A stretch of DNA of 64,000 bases from contig SGPM01000027.1 of NCBI GenBank assembly GCA_004802725.1, positions 62,001-126,000 on the forward strand, read 5' to 3'. This DNA comes from Antrodiella citrinella (lineage: Eukaryota > Basidiomycota > Agaricomycetes > Polyporales > Steccherinaceae). Of the stretch, positions 29,008 through 41,100 are shown one piece after another (position 1 is the stretch's first letter; each line of letters starts with the position of its first letter). The notes beneath the pieces were generated by a model. The model saw nothing but the letters and a program-made list of their open reading frames with translations. It was not told the origin of the DNA and did not search any database. A program made the translations under genes and the position numbers.

Positions 29008-30329
29008 CGTCGAGTGAGCACCTAGGCCTATTTTCAGAACTTGCCTCTTATACTGCGATGCCCGTAGGCCTTATATTGAATGGCCTTTTGTCCATGGTTG
29101 CTCTCAAATCGGTCGTTGAAAAGCGAACGCGCAGACAGCGGCGTTCCTACCACGCTGAAGGATATGTAAGTGATGGCCGATGACCGAAATCTCGGTAAGT
29201 AGAAACCAGTAGGCGCCACGTATTTTTCTGCTCGATGTTCCTCGAATCCTCGTAGCCAATCTCCGTCAACTTTCTTGAGATTGTTAAGCATTAGAGACAA
29301 CTCGGTATGAATACTTGTAAGGACAATGTCTCACCTTGTCTCATTTGTTCCGAGTCCCCAGGTCGAAAAGGCTCGAGTATGAGTACAGTATTCGCACATG
29401 CAGAAACCACGCGAGATGATGTTGATGGCAAAGTTACTGGAACGGCCCGCCCAGAGGGAAGGTGGTACCGCGGCATATTGGTGGCAATATGCATTCGATA
29501 ATCTGGAGGCCCGAAGGAAAGTATAACTTGGACCAAAAACGACGAGCAGGAGCGCCGGAAAACCACCTCGTTCCCCAAAGGATCCATCGAGGCCGGGCTA
29601 TGGCCGTACCACGTCCTCACCGCGTCAAATGAAATGCACGACTAAGCACGGCAGTAGTCCGAGTGATTGTTAACGCATAGTGTTGCGCCATCCAAATACA
29701 CGCTATGCCCGACTGAAAAGCGCCTTGATAATAGACGAACAGAAACAAGGTAGGAGCGCACATTTCGAAGATACACCGATCCGTAAACATCTATAGATAG
29801 TGAATAACGCGGTAGGGTAGAAACAGTGTTCGCAGAAGATCAAAGCTTGACGATTAAACTGTAGGTGCCAGTAAACTCACTGATAGACTCCAGACGTTGT
29901 GGGCCGTCTTCCTTCAAAAACAGCGTTTTTCCATCAGACAGCCGCTGCAGTAGCGAGACGGCAGGCGCTGCTGGGGGTTGCTGTTGAGGAAGACGAACAA
30001 ATTCACAAGCAGCCGGAACGTCAAGCTCCTACCTTGCGTCTTCGTTCAAAGAATAAGGCCACGAAACAATGCAACCTTTGAAGTGAACATGGAATTTAAA
30101 ATCTTTGAACTCCTATTCAATTCTCGCATGAACAATTTGATATCCGAATACCCCCGACACATGTTCATTCACAGCTGGCCTCCTATGTACGGCGCCTGAT
30201 TTATCAGCATTTCCCACCTTCAGAATACCTCACGCTTGCCTCACAGCTTGTCACGAAGGATCTGGTATACCAACAACTTCAGGTGCGTGAGCTCAACTTA
30301 CTCTTGTTTAGTTATCTCTTGTCCTAATT

Positions 30330-30905
30330 ACGACCACTACCAAGGCCACAACGATCGCACGCACCGCCACGATGTGTACGGTCGCGTTCCACGACGGCAG
30401 TACGGCGTTGGGCCACGATGCCGTCGATGCGTACGCCGAGCACGACCACATGTAGAGCCCCAGTTGCAGTCACGGAAACGTGTACGACGTGAACGCCCAC
30501 GACCACACATACATACGGCCATGACACTGTGTATGACGGTGGCGGACGCAACATCTATGGCCATGATAAGGCGACGATGCGAATGTGACGACCCGGAGCC
30601 ATCTCTCATCCCCACTCCGATAACGCGTACGACCACATATGTCCATGCCGACAGCCGTGTACGACGACAATCCACGTACGACCACGACGCTCATGGTTGC
30701 AATACGTAACCACAAGTGTAAGGCCACAACCACGACGCAATTACGCGTAGAATCTCAATGGGTACCACAATGGTGGCACGCCGTACGCCAACGGCAACAC
30801 ATACGAACACGGTCACGACGGGTGTAACCACAACCATACGTCCCATGTACAGCGCAACGATGTGAGTGGTCGCGACGCGTATGGCCACAATGTCGCCGTG
30901 CTCAT
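30330..30905. repeat. Degenerate low-complexity repeat tract
   Basis: About 575 bp dominated by imperfect copies of short words such as TACGACCAC, GGCCATGAC, GGCCACAA and CCACGAC, with no fixed period. In one frame, pieces read as His/Asp/Tyr/Gly-rich peptides (for example YDHDAHG), but frames are repeatedly interrupted. It looks like an eroded tandem repeat or decayed repetitive coding sequence. Confidence 0.55.
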
Positions 30906-31205
30906 ACATTTGTGTCAGTCGGAGGCCGGGGCTACTCGAGTACAGTGGTTTTGTGAGTACAGTACGATAGTTTTGCATGGTAGCACTCGTTATGCCCGTT
31001 CACAATTCATGATGTACATGTCCGTGTATCACACTCATAACTGAGCAAATAAAATCTCAATTCTCGGTTCTATGGCGAGTGAACGATGCGTAGGAGTCGC
31101 AAGGTAGGGTGGTTAGGCCGGTTAGGAGCCTGCATATTTCGTCGCTTTTCGCGCACCCCAGTCGTCTGGGCGCCTGTCGTTATCGAAGCGAAGTCAAAGG
31201 TCAAT

Positions 31206-31268
31206 TGACGAAGTTATGACCGTGGGTCATAAGGTTGTGACTCGTCACTAATGGTTATAACTTCGTCA
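31206..31268. repeat. Inverted repeat (hairpin), 16-bp arms
   Basis: TGACGAAGTTATGACC at 31206-31221 pairs with GGTTATAACTTCGTCA at 31253-31268 (15 of 16 positions) across a 31-bp spacer. The spacer itself carries further GTCATAA/TTGTGAC-like repeats. It lies about 240 bp beyond the RPP1 3' end; function unknown. Confidence 0.6.
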
Positions 31269-31503
31269 TTAAGAACACTGCGCGACAAGACCCTCCACGC
31301 CTGCGCGGGTGGAGAGTTTTGGTTTGATAACTGATCCCCGGACATTTGTATCTCCGAAGAATGATGCATTAAGTACAGTATCAAATTGAAACCTGCATTA
31401 AACGTCAGGTCTTGGCAATCGAATTGTGAGTACCAGTGGACTCACCGAACGACGAAGGGCGAACCGGGAACTCAAAGTAAACGTGAAGATACGCGTGTCA
31501 GTA

Positions 31504-32869
31504 TCAACTTGTCTTTACGGCCTTGCCTTTATCCTCTTTTCGCTTCTTTTTCGAATTTTCTTCTGCCTGATTAGACTTGGACATTATCGTTGGATCGTCC
31601 TCCAATGGCCTTTTCTTTCCATTGGTCGGCTTCGGTGGCAAGACGAGTGGTGTACCCGCTGTGGACTGCGCTGCTACATCTGCAACGACTTCTGAAGAGG
31701 TGTTGTCTGACTCCATCTGTGTTATGGTATCGCCTGGTGCAGTCGTCGTCGTCGGAGCTTTTGTCGCGAAACCCTCCGGAATCACCAAGCGGGGTTCAGA
31801 GAAAACAGCGCGATACGTCCGTCGGGTCTCTGGATGGTGATGTAAGAACGTGAAATGACCGAATAAGTGTGGCAGGCTTACGAGCTCGAAGTATGATTGC
31901 TTGTGGCGTCTTCGTCAACGCATCGTGCGCAAGATTTTGCGGTAAATCAAGCATACTGATACTGCAAGGTCGTCAAAAGCGACCCTCCGACACAAGGCAA
32001 AGCACATACAGATTCCCCACATCCTTCGGTGATCTCAAGTTGACCTGATTCACCGCGCCAGACGTCACGATGATCCCTTTCCCTTTCGTCACGCGAACAA
32101 CTTCTCGTGCACCCGCCCACCAGTTTCGCTTCCCTGAAGCCCCGCTTTCGCCTGCGGCAGATGCTCCTAGTGACGGATCATGTTCTCCGCCGAGTGACCC
32201 TGCATATGCAATCTCGAATATAGCACCGTTCTTCAAAGCTGTACGGACAAGCGTGTGTTTGAGGTTGAACGCAAGGCGAGGTAGTGTTAGAGGCAGGGAG
32301 ATGATATGGGCGGTCAAGGGCGATGGAAGTGTATGTGTAAGGCATGCAAGAGAAAAAGATCCAGATGTAGTCGGTAGGAGGGCAATGAGATCGTACGGCG
32401 AGAAGAGTGAAGCATTGCTGCTTGTCTGAGGCCATCCCGGATGAGTTCAGAAATTGAATAAAACGAGTTCATGTTACTTACCAAGCCGAAGCCCTTCTCG
32501 CTCTCTTCATCCAGAACTATTGTGAGGCGTTTCACGTACGCAATGCTCGTCCGTTTCCGTAGTTGTGCAAGCAGAGGATCAAGAACGTTAACATGAGTTT
32601 TGGGCTCAACCTTTCTCTGGACCGTTTGATTGAAGGCAATCACGGTGTATCCTACTAGAGTATCACGGTCAATATCCGGTTGAACAACGTATATTTATGG
32701 ACTGACAATGAGAAAGGAAATCAACGCGAGCCTCTAACTCCGTCAATTGTCCAGGCGTAAACACAACGTTGGCTGGTGGAGGAGGCTGTTTTCCCTTTCC
32801 TTTCTTCGATTGTTGTGTTGATTGAATGGTTGCGACTTGAGGCACCGGTACATTCAGGTCAATGTACAT
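31504..32869 (-). CDS. RPP1: RNase P/MRP protein subunit RPP1 (p30)
   Basis: Nuclear protein subunit of RNase P and RNase MRP, which process pre-tRNA 5' ends and pre-rRNA. Exons: 32869-32707, 32654-32482, 32425-32010, 31961-31882 and 31829-31504, total 1158 nt (385 aa plus stop), all in frame. Family features: N-terminus MYIDLNVPVPQ, a Lys/Gln/Pro insert, LTELEARVDFLSHLGYTVIAFNQT, RLTIVLDEE, SPYDLIALLPTT, an internal FEIAYAGSL strand, GIIVTSGAVNQVNLRSPKDV, and RRTYRAVFSEPRLVIPEGF. The C-terminus is extended by Thr/Ala-rich and Lys-rich low complexity (KKRPLEDD, SKKKRKEDKGKAVK), a likely nuclear or RNA-binding tail; the yeast and human proteins are shorter (below 300 aa). Head-to-head with NDC1, 179 bp apart. 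Confidence 0.92.
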
Positions 32870-33048
32870 TGTGCAAGACGTTAAAAAGTGTTTTACGAGT
32901 CAAGAACGAAAGAAAGAAGTATAATTCAAGTAACGGAGTCGGGGAACGCGTCGGGCGATTTCCTAATTCGGAAAACATACATCACATGCTTTCGTCTAAA
33001 GACACATCTTGTTCTTGTTCCTCATCGTCGTGCTCGTTGTCGAGCAAC

Positions 33049-35404
33049 ATGGCAATGCCGGTCACGCCTGTACGGGCCATAACGAACTCTCTATCCTCAC
33101 GCTCAACTCCTTCTGTCCCTTCCTCTTCTCGAACTTATGACCCTCTTGTCAAAGCCGTTCTGCGCCACCGACTCGTCTTCCGAATTTTCGCTTTGTCGGC
33201 TCTGTTCACCTGGGCAAGTGTCGCGGTGAACAATTTCTGGATACAAGGAGGAACAAGATTGGGCTTGGTGGAGTGGATACTGAATCCCATACGGCCAACG
33301 AATCTACTCTTGGTCGTCGGGACATGGGGATTGGGTGTCCTTCCAGTGCTGGTGTTGCGAAAGACATATCTCACCAGTGAGTGATTTCTACTTGCATGCG
33401 AACATGCATAATTATTCCTTCAACTTACACTGTGTGTAGCAACACCGACTGTAGCAAGCTCGCCCTCCCAGCTACTCACTGCATCGGTTGGGAAGACCTC
33501 CACAATTCACTCTCTAGTCTCATACACTTCCACTGCCATAGCATTCACGATCATGCACGTATTGACGTCCTATATTTATGAATCTTCCGCCGGCGCAGAC
33601 GCAGGGCTGACAGCATTCGTCAAATCAAAGTACGGTCATTCTACTCACTGCTCCTCCTCGTTCTGACAATGACTTTCAGAAAACACCCATACTACCTAAA
33701 CGGCCGGACGCTCTATATCCTCCTTTCCCAAATGTCCATCGCCTCTCTCTACATGTCTCGTAATATCATGAAAGACAGGCTGACCGTACGCTGGACAGCC
33801 TCTCTTCTGGGATTGGACGTGCGGAACTACCATGCTTGGAATTTCACTCAGAGTGCAGTGACAATGATTCTTCTGACGTTGATCAGCGTGTCTGTTCACA
33901 CGACAGCGTTTGGTCTGGGGAGATCCCTCGTATTGCCAGTTCTTTACAGGCTGCCCCTCATCCCGAGGTTGCTACGCCCCTTCACGGCTCACTTCCTCCG
34001 CGGTCCGCTATCGTTTATGCTCCTTTTCCGTAACTGGACCCTCATTTCGCGAGCATATATCCTTGGGCTCCTTACGATTCTTAACTGGGAGTTTGCGGAG
34101 ACTGTGTTTGACTTCTACGTCGCAGAAGTAAGTCCTGCTCGCACAACTTGACATATTACAGCCGTCCTGACATCATTCAGCCACTTGCAGTATCACAAAT
34201 TACGTCTGACCCCATATTGACTGTCACGTCTGGCATATCCTCATCCCCGTATATCCAACATTTCGCTTTCTCCGAACTTCGCACTCTCGCCTCAGACCCC
34301 TCCTCAGCTGGCGCAGCTCGTCGTACCGCACTCTTTGCCGACCAGAAGTTCAACCCGACGATATGGGCGACCCTCGTTCGTGCCACGTTACTTGTGCTCG
34401 GCAACGACTACCAAACGTTCTTGCGGCGAGGCGTACCGGAACAGGCCGCACCTGCTCCCCCACCCGCCACCGAGAAGAAAGACAGTGGATTGAAGATCCC
34501 GAGTACGCCTTTGGTGAAGACGAACGTGCTTAAGTCGTCGACGTCGGGTGCACGGCAGAGTCCGTTGAGGAGCGCGTTGGAAACATTGGTGGCTGCTGAC
34601 GGTGTTCACCCTGCTGCTGATGATTTGAGTGTCTCGCAGATTCCTGAGCTGTTCAGATCCGTGATGTCGCCGTCGAGAGCGAGTTCAGGAAGCAAGATTC
34701 CGCAAGATGCATCGAAATCCAGTGCACCTATCGTGCCGGCGCCCAGTCAATGGTCGGTACAGGCGTGCGCTGAAGCCGAGAAGCTGTGGGCGAAGTGGGC
34801 TCCGCAGCTCGCGTCCGAGGTTCGTATTCAGGTACATGACTGGTGGATCAGGGAGCGGGTGAGCCGGACAGTGGATGGCAGTTTGCCAAATAGGAAGATG
34901 GACGTGCTAGCAATTGAAAGTGAGTGACAACTCCTTCCGTACGAAACCAATGACGCTGACCTGTGTCATACAGCATTGTGTGCGTTCACATGCGCATCTC
35001 TGGCCGAAGACCGATTTGGCGTGGTGCAGCGAGACATCCCTCGCATCCTGGAAGCGCTGGTCTCGTTCCTCGTGGCGATCGAGGCTTATCAGGCTGAACT
35101 GAGCAAGACCAAACCTGCGACAACGACACCGGAGGAGATGAGCCAGATGAGCCAACAGCAGTTGGTCGAGGTGGTGAGAGGCAAGGAGGAATTGACGAAG
35201 GCGGATGACGTGTTGAACGAGGTCGGGACTGGTAAGCACTGGCACTAGTGTCTGGCGCATCTTCACACTGACGGCTCTGTCCCTTGCTTAGCACTGAAAG
35301 TGGGTCTCGTACAAATTGGACAGACGTTCGGTCATCGTCTGGCAGCGTTCAAGTTCCCACCACGAATAGCCAGCAAGCTTCAGGGTTTCGTAGAGTACTC
35401 GTGA
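33049..35404 (+). CDS. NDC1: Nucleoporin NDC1
   Basis: Integral membrane nucleoporin that anchors nuclear pore complexes and, in fungi, spindle pole bodies in the nuclear envelope. Start ATG 33049 (MAMPVTPVRAITNSL). N-terminal multi-pass region: FRIFALSALFTWASVAVNNFW, PTNLLLVVGTWGLGVLPVLVL, a TM in STAIAFTIMHVLTSYIY, NFTQSAVTMILLTLISVSV, LLFRNWTLISRAYILGLLTI. The cytosolic C-terminal half contains YIQHFAFSELRTLASDP, RRTALFADQKFNPTIW, a Pro/Ala/Lys/Ser linker, and LTCVIQHCVRS/ALCAFTCASLAEDRFGVVQRDIPRILEAL, which is typical of Ndc1. The end TFGHRLAAFKFPPRIASKLQ is followed by a stop at 35402-35404. Introns lie at 33377-33439 and near 33630, 34130, 34922 and 35232. It shares a short bidirectional promoter with RPP1. 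Confidence 0.88.
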
Positions 35405-36722
35405 TATCCACTGGGCATGCATGTCTGAGTGCGCCTTGCAATCATATTATTGACTTTGTGCTTTGCAGTGTGGTCGTTGGACTGACGATTTGGTTGTGAG
35501 ATGCGTTTCCCACAGCGCGCGGCGTCACCGCGGGCTCAGAGTCGTAGTGCACGAAATCCTGCCACCATACAACAACCCATTCAATCACGCCCCAGTCAAG
35601 CATTCAGGTGACGCTGCATGCTTACTCTTACACAGTGTGAGGCCAGTGACTCAGTTGTCAAGGGTTGCACGTCACTCAGTTTTCAGGTCAGCCTCATTTC
35701 TATTCTATCGACGTGTTCTAAGGTACTTACGCAAATTGATCTACATCACTCTACTTAGTCTACTTGTCCACTGGCAGTCACAAAATTAAGGCGCGTGTTG
35801 GTTTCCCGACCCTCCTCCCGACGACAACGGCGAGAGCAGGGCGGTACTTATCTCGAGGACCACGTAAAGGTCCGCGCCAGGACAGGCAGCGACCACCCAC
35901 CTCCGAGTGGATGCAGTCAGTCACCCGCCCTCCCTCGAGAAAGAGAGACCTACCTTTTATCAAGACCGACACGAGACCGTAACCAAGCAACCAGACGGAA
36001 ACCAAGACACCGAACGAACGAAACCTGGCGACCAGAAGTAAGACGTAACCAGACAAGCTAAGCTGAGATGGTAGTATCATCAGTGAAGGAGGGAATGAGG
36101 ACTCGGAAGAAGGGACTCACCCAGAAGGCCGAATCCACAAGACCGCAGTGATGGTAGGAGAACAAGAGGGGTTTGGGGTTTGGGGCGTCTTATATACGTA
36201 CGGGGAGGAGGGAGGCTGACATAGACAGGCTTCGACAGTTGAACATACTGGCCTGCCAATTTGGGCGTATGATCGGTGGTGGCGAGGACGCTGATTGGCT
36301 CGTTAACCAGGATGCAGGTTGGTCTCCTTCTGAGACTCGTGTTTGAACGTGCTGCCTCAAGATCAGGCCGATTCGGGAATTGTGGGGGGAATACAAAAGC
36401 GAGGTCAAGAACACTCAGAAGATTCTGTCTACATACGACGCGAAACTTACCTCATTTCAGGACCGGATGCGAGTCATCCACTGGCAAAGTGACAGTACTT
36501 ATATCGCCACAGCTCAAGTCGCATGCATGTGCAACAAATCTTTACATGGAGAAGACTCTTCGCGCTATTCATCCCCCAAAAGCGTTCTAGTGATCTCACA
36601 CGACGCCGAATAGAGCTGAATGACTCGCCACAGCTGCATGCGAAGTCATATGAAGAAGGGCTGATCCCAGAACACAAGTGACAAGACCATAGTGACTATT
36701 GCTACATTCCCTACCCGCTATC
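35405..36722. other. Intergenic, left boundary of the metabolic cluster
   Basis: About 1.3 kb without a recognisable gene. It has a purine-rich GACCGA/AAGAGAG stretch (35850-36060) and a short TTTGGGG repeat near 36170, too short to be telomeric. Confidence 0.5.
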
Positions 36723-38026
36723 ATGTCTATGTCTGCTGCCCAACTCAAATCGCTGCAAGAAGCTGTCACTTCGAGCAAACTTCCGTATTGTAGTGGCACT
36801 TTGTCGGCCTCTCCGGGTGACCTCAACCTGTACTACAAAAACGAGCAAATCGCGAGGTGCGTTTTCCTCACTGTTTCCTATATTTCCTACTCTGTTCAAG
36901 TTCTGAATGCGTACGACAGATGCCTGCACTTCCCGACTGCTACCGAAGATGATCTGGAGCATCTCTCGCACACCTGCGAACCCGCTACTTTCGGGCGAAA
37001 CGGAGAAGATGTCCTGGACGACTCGTATCGCAAAGCCGGAAAGCTCGACGCTGCCAACTTTACTTCCAGCTTTGACCTGCAAGCGTCTGGATTATTGACC
37101 TTGTTGAAGCTTGACGGTCAGGGCGACTCTATCGTGCGTGCGGAGAGGTACAAGGTCAACGTCTATGGTGAGCACATAAATTTCTTCAAGCCATCTGTTC
37201 ACTGACGCTGTTGGTTCAAAGGCAAGGACGCGTTCTTCAAAGCCCACAAAGATACGCCTCGTGGTGAAGATATGTTCGGCTCCCTCGTGCTAGTTTTCCA
37301 TACCCAGCACACTGGAGGAGCACTTCTTCTTCGCGACAAGCACAAGAAATGGACTGTTGACTCTGCGAAAGCCATTCAGGACCATGCAGGGGGTCCATGC
37401 ATCGCTTTTGTGGCCTTCTACAGCGATGTGGAACACGAAGTTGCAAAAATCGAATCTGGCTACCGCGTTACCCTCACCTATAACTCGTGCCCCTGCATCG
37501 ACCCTTCCTCCTTCGTTGTCGCTCGACCAAACGTCGCCGTTACACGCGCTCTTCGGCAAACTTCTCGATACCAAGTCTTTCCTTCCCAAGGGAGGGTACC
37601 TCGGGTTCGATCTAGCATGCGAATATCCCCTTCCACGCGTGGACAGGGCCACTCATCTCAGCCGATACAATTCCTTGCTGAAAGGCAGCGATGCGGACTT
37701 GATGGAGAGCGCCACGCAAGCTTCTCTGAAAGCGACATTGTACTTGTGGTACCAATCGGAGTATACGGACTACAATGGCGTGCCCCTATCTGGAGGACGA
37801 GTCTTGGCATCAATATATTGCACAGAGCTTGGGTGGATTTCGTGTGGGAACCATGGGGGAGGAAGACGTCGACGTTGAGGTAAAATGGGTGACTGAGGTG
37901 GCTGACCGTAACTCGTGCAAGTCTGCTTACATGGCTTATGGCAACGAGGCGGAGATGGCATGGGAGTATGCAAATCTGTGCATGGTTGTGCAAGTAGGGC
38001 TCTACGGTGACAGAAAGACTCTGTAG
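36723..38026 (+). pseudogene. 2OG-Fe(II) oxygenase (prolyl-4-hydroxylase-like), reading frame broken
   Basis: Homologue of fungal 2-oxoglutarate/Fe(II) oxygenases. Start ATG 36723 (MSMSAAQLKSLQEAV); exon 2 gives HFPTATEDDLEHLSHTCEPATFG, then DGQGDSIVRAERYKVNVY. Metal and cosubstrate residues are present: HKD in FFKAHKDTPRGEDMFGSLVL, His in DVEHEVAKIESGY, and Arg in YRVTLTYN. Near 37485 the conserved chain moves to another frame (LHALFGKLLDTKSFLPKGGY), with no AG acceptor before 37575 to explain this by splicing. Near 37760 it moves again into the family-typical C-terminus (VEVKWVTE, YMAYGNEAEM, ANLCMVVQVGLYGDRKTL, stop 38024-38026). A 64-78 bp intron might explain the second shift but not the first. 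Either a recent pseudogene or sequence errors; the assembly has a similar one-base problem at 15483. Convergent with the NRPS-like gene. Confidence 0.68.
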
Positions 38027-38107
38027 GAGAACTAGTACATGTTGCTGACGTCCCCTTTCTATCACTCATTCCCTGATCCTGTACTTCACAAGTATGCTTT
38101 GTCTGGT

Positions 38108-41100
38108 TTACCCGCTACCCCCTGTTACATTGTCATCAAGAAATCCAATACTCTTCCAGTATGACAGCCAACCCCGTGCGTCATCTGCACTCAGTTGTGC
38201 AAGACGTTCCTCCTGCAAGCTTTCCACCTCAGCAACCGCCTGCGATGTATCCATGCGAATCGCTCCAAAGGCCTCGACGTTGGTCGCAGACACGCCATCC
38301 ACGAAAAAACCGAGCAATTTCAACGCCGGATTCTTGTTGAGGATCTCTTCCTGGTTACCTGAGCCACAATCTTGCGAGCTTTTCTGCAGGCGCTCCACCC
38401 ACTCTGCGAAAGGAATGAGAGGCAGGGAGAGCGTTTCAGAGAACACGGAGAGGACGGTGGATGCTGGAACAGATTGTGGATGGACGAGATGTAAGACCGG
38501 CCCGCTGGCGTTGCGTGCGTCAATGATGGCTTGAGCGGCAGCGTCCGCAGGGATCCACGAGACCTCCTAGAATCAGAAATATCATGAAATATATATTCTG
38601 GAGTAGCTTATGAACGTACGTACCTTGTCCGTTGATGGAAGAGCGTTCAGGTGAACAGATGACTTGACCAGACTTGGCAGCCATTCTGAGGTATTCCAGG
38701 CCCCAGAGGGACTTCCTGCGACCTGGCCTGCGCGAACTACGACAGGACGCAGCGACGTCTCTGTCGCGGCTGCCTGAAGCAATCGTTCGCATACCCATTT
38801 CGATTCGCTATATCCGTTCTCGACGGCGCTCTCTGGGGACATAAAATCTTCCTTTATGGGGTCGGCACTTCTCTCGCCTGCATTCCAATTGTCAATGGTG
38901 GGAATTATCGTTATGCAAAGCGTTGACTCACTCCGAACGACCGCGATCGAGCTCATGAAGATGACACGTGGTGGTGACAGTAGAGGTGATGATAAGGCAA
39001 GGTCTACGAGGTTTCTGACAGCTCGAACAGAGGGTTCGAATGAACTCAATGATATGTTCCAATCCACTCGGTACGCTGAAAGAAACAAGGCATAAGTTTC
39101 AATTTAGGGGTGGCGGATGGATTTCAAGTACCGTTGTGAATGATATGAGTGACAGACTTGCAAATCTGTAGTCATTGTCATGTGAGGGATGAACGCTTAA
39201 CATGAAAATGGTGATCAGCCATACCTCGTCGTATGTCTCTTTCGGTATGCCGAAGCTCGCCACAGATATGTCAGCTTCAAGAAGGATCAGCTTCGGAGAG
39301 TCAACGATATCAGGACCATAACCTCTCTCTTGTAACACGAGCTTCTGTCGGTCACTGAGAGTGGCAGTGTCTTGGCTCTCACGATTGACAGCGTAGATGC
39401 GAGCGACTTGGGGGCATTCGACGAGTTTAGCGAGTAGAGAAGCACCCAAGCCGCCTGTACTGCCGGTAAGCAAAATAGTGTCCTGCGAAGGGGTAACTGC
39501 GTCCCCCTGAGAAAAGTGTTCCGAGAAATTTGTGGTATATTTCTTGACAAGATCTTGCATAGCATGGACCTTGGATTCCTTGGTTGTAACGGCAGGTGGA
39601 TATGCGGAGATTGCTATATTGAAGACAACTTCTGCCAGCTTGTCGATCGTGGGGTGTTGATACACGAAGCCTGAAGAGATGGTTCGAACATCAGCCTTCG
39701 ACGTTTCTTTGAGGGCATGAATCAGAGAGTTGCGAATCCAGGTAGCCTGCAAGCTAGAGAACGAGTAAGTCGATCGAATGTTGCAGAACTTCATGAAACC
39801 ACTGTACCTATCGCATCCTTGATGGAAAATGTCATCTCCGTCTGCTGCCGATGTCTTCAATACTTTGTTCACGATTGTTCTTACAAACTCCAGAGTCTCT
39901 CCCATTTCCCATGAAGATGGCGCGGATAGATCGGGCTGAGTTGTCTCATCGACAGTTGCGTACAAAGCTTCGATTTCTGGATCATAGGCAGCAATGATTG
40001 CTTGACGTCTCGCGGAGAATTTGGCGGTGTATTCAAAGGGTTTGTTCGGAGAAGAAACCAGGATCATCTGGTGACACACATGAGTGAATGTCAATACAAG
40101 GTGACAAGCGGCACGGACCTCTTTGAAGATACGAGAATGCTGTGGAGCGAAGTCATTCATTTTCTCCACCGAGGGCCTGCACAAACGACTCTGAGTGAAA
40201 TCCGTGATAAATATCGGAGCCCGCCTACCAAATGGCGTTCCTGAAGGTAGCCAACTTCTCGGTATCAACAGGATCGAACGCATACTGAGGGTGAGGATCG
40301 ACGATGATGCCAGCATTGAATTTACCACGTCCAAACATTACAGCGGCCTTGACATGCCAGTCATGGACAAGAATAGTCTCTAGAGAGTGATCGTTTGTTT
40401 GGCTAGGTGTGTGGGAGATTGATATACTGAACTTACCCAGTGGCCCTGGATTCGTCTGAGCAACATGAGCAACGTGGGCTAAAGAGGTCGGAAGAAAAGA
40501 GACATACCTTCTCACCTGTACTGTGTATTATCTGGTTGTCCACACGATCAACAATTTGCCAATATCCAGGGATGGTAGGATGTGGCTTTAGCCAATCATT
40601 AGTGTTGTAAGCAGGACCGCCGTCGATCGTGGCGTTCAAAACGTTGGGTACATGGTACGGGTTTGGCTAGAACAACCAGATTGTCAGGAAGACGATACCA
40701 TAGCTCAACGCCGGAGACTGACCAGTATGAAGACCTGAAAATACCCTGTCTCTTCGTCGTAGACGAAGTGTGGCTTGATATTGGCTGTGAATTCGAAAGC
40801 ATCCCAATCTCGCGCAGAGTGCTCTACCGAATGATGCAGTTCATATCATAGTGGAGGATATGATCGAGAACAAGACGTACTTACTAGGAAAAAGAGGGCT
40901 CATGATACCGCACTCCCCACTATTTGATGTTGGTGAATACAAGAATGTTGGAGAGGGACACATACGTACATCCCATAAGTATTGTACACCGGAACGCCAC
41001 TGTCAGTCAGGAAGTTGCCGACTTGTTGAGACATAGGTCCTCCACCGAATAGCTGCAAACCCCACGTAAGATCCAAGCATTCAAGATAGAAAGCGTACTT

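Larger units (their letters stand above)
29008..31503. other. Gene-poor 2.5-kb stretch
   Basis: No credible gene. It includes the MFS promoter side, a decayed repeat/low-complexity tract (30330-30905) and a hairpin (31206-31268). Remaining frames are short and motif-free. Confidence 0.5.

Noticed and set aside
30236..30709. 157-codon frame in the repeat tract
   Set aside because: Its composition follows the repeated words and no start context or family motif supports it.
36165..36190. TTTGGGG repeats suggesting an internal telomere-like tract
   Set aside because: Only two or three units, and flanked by unrelated sequence.
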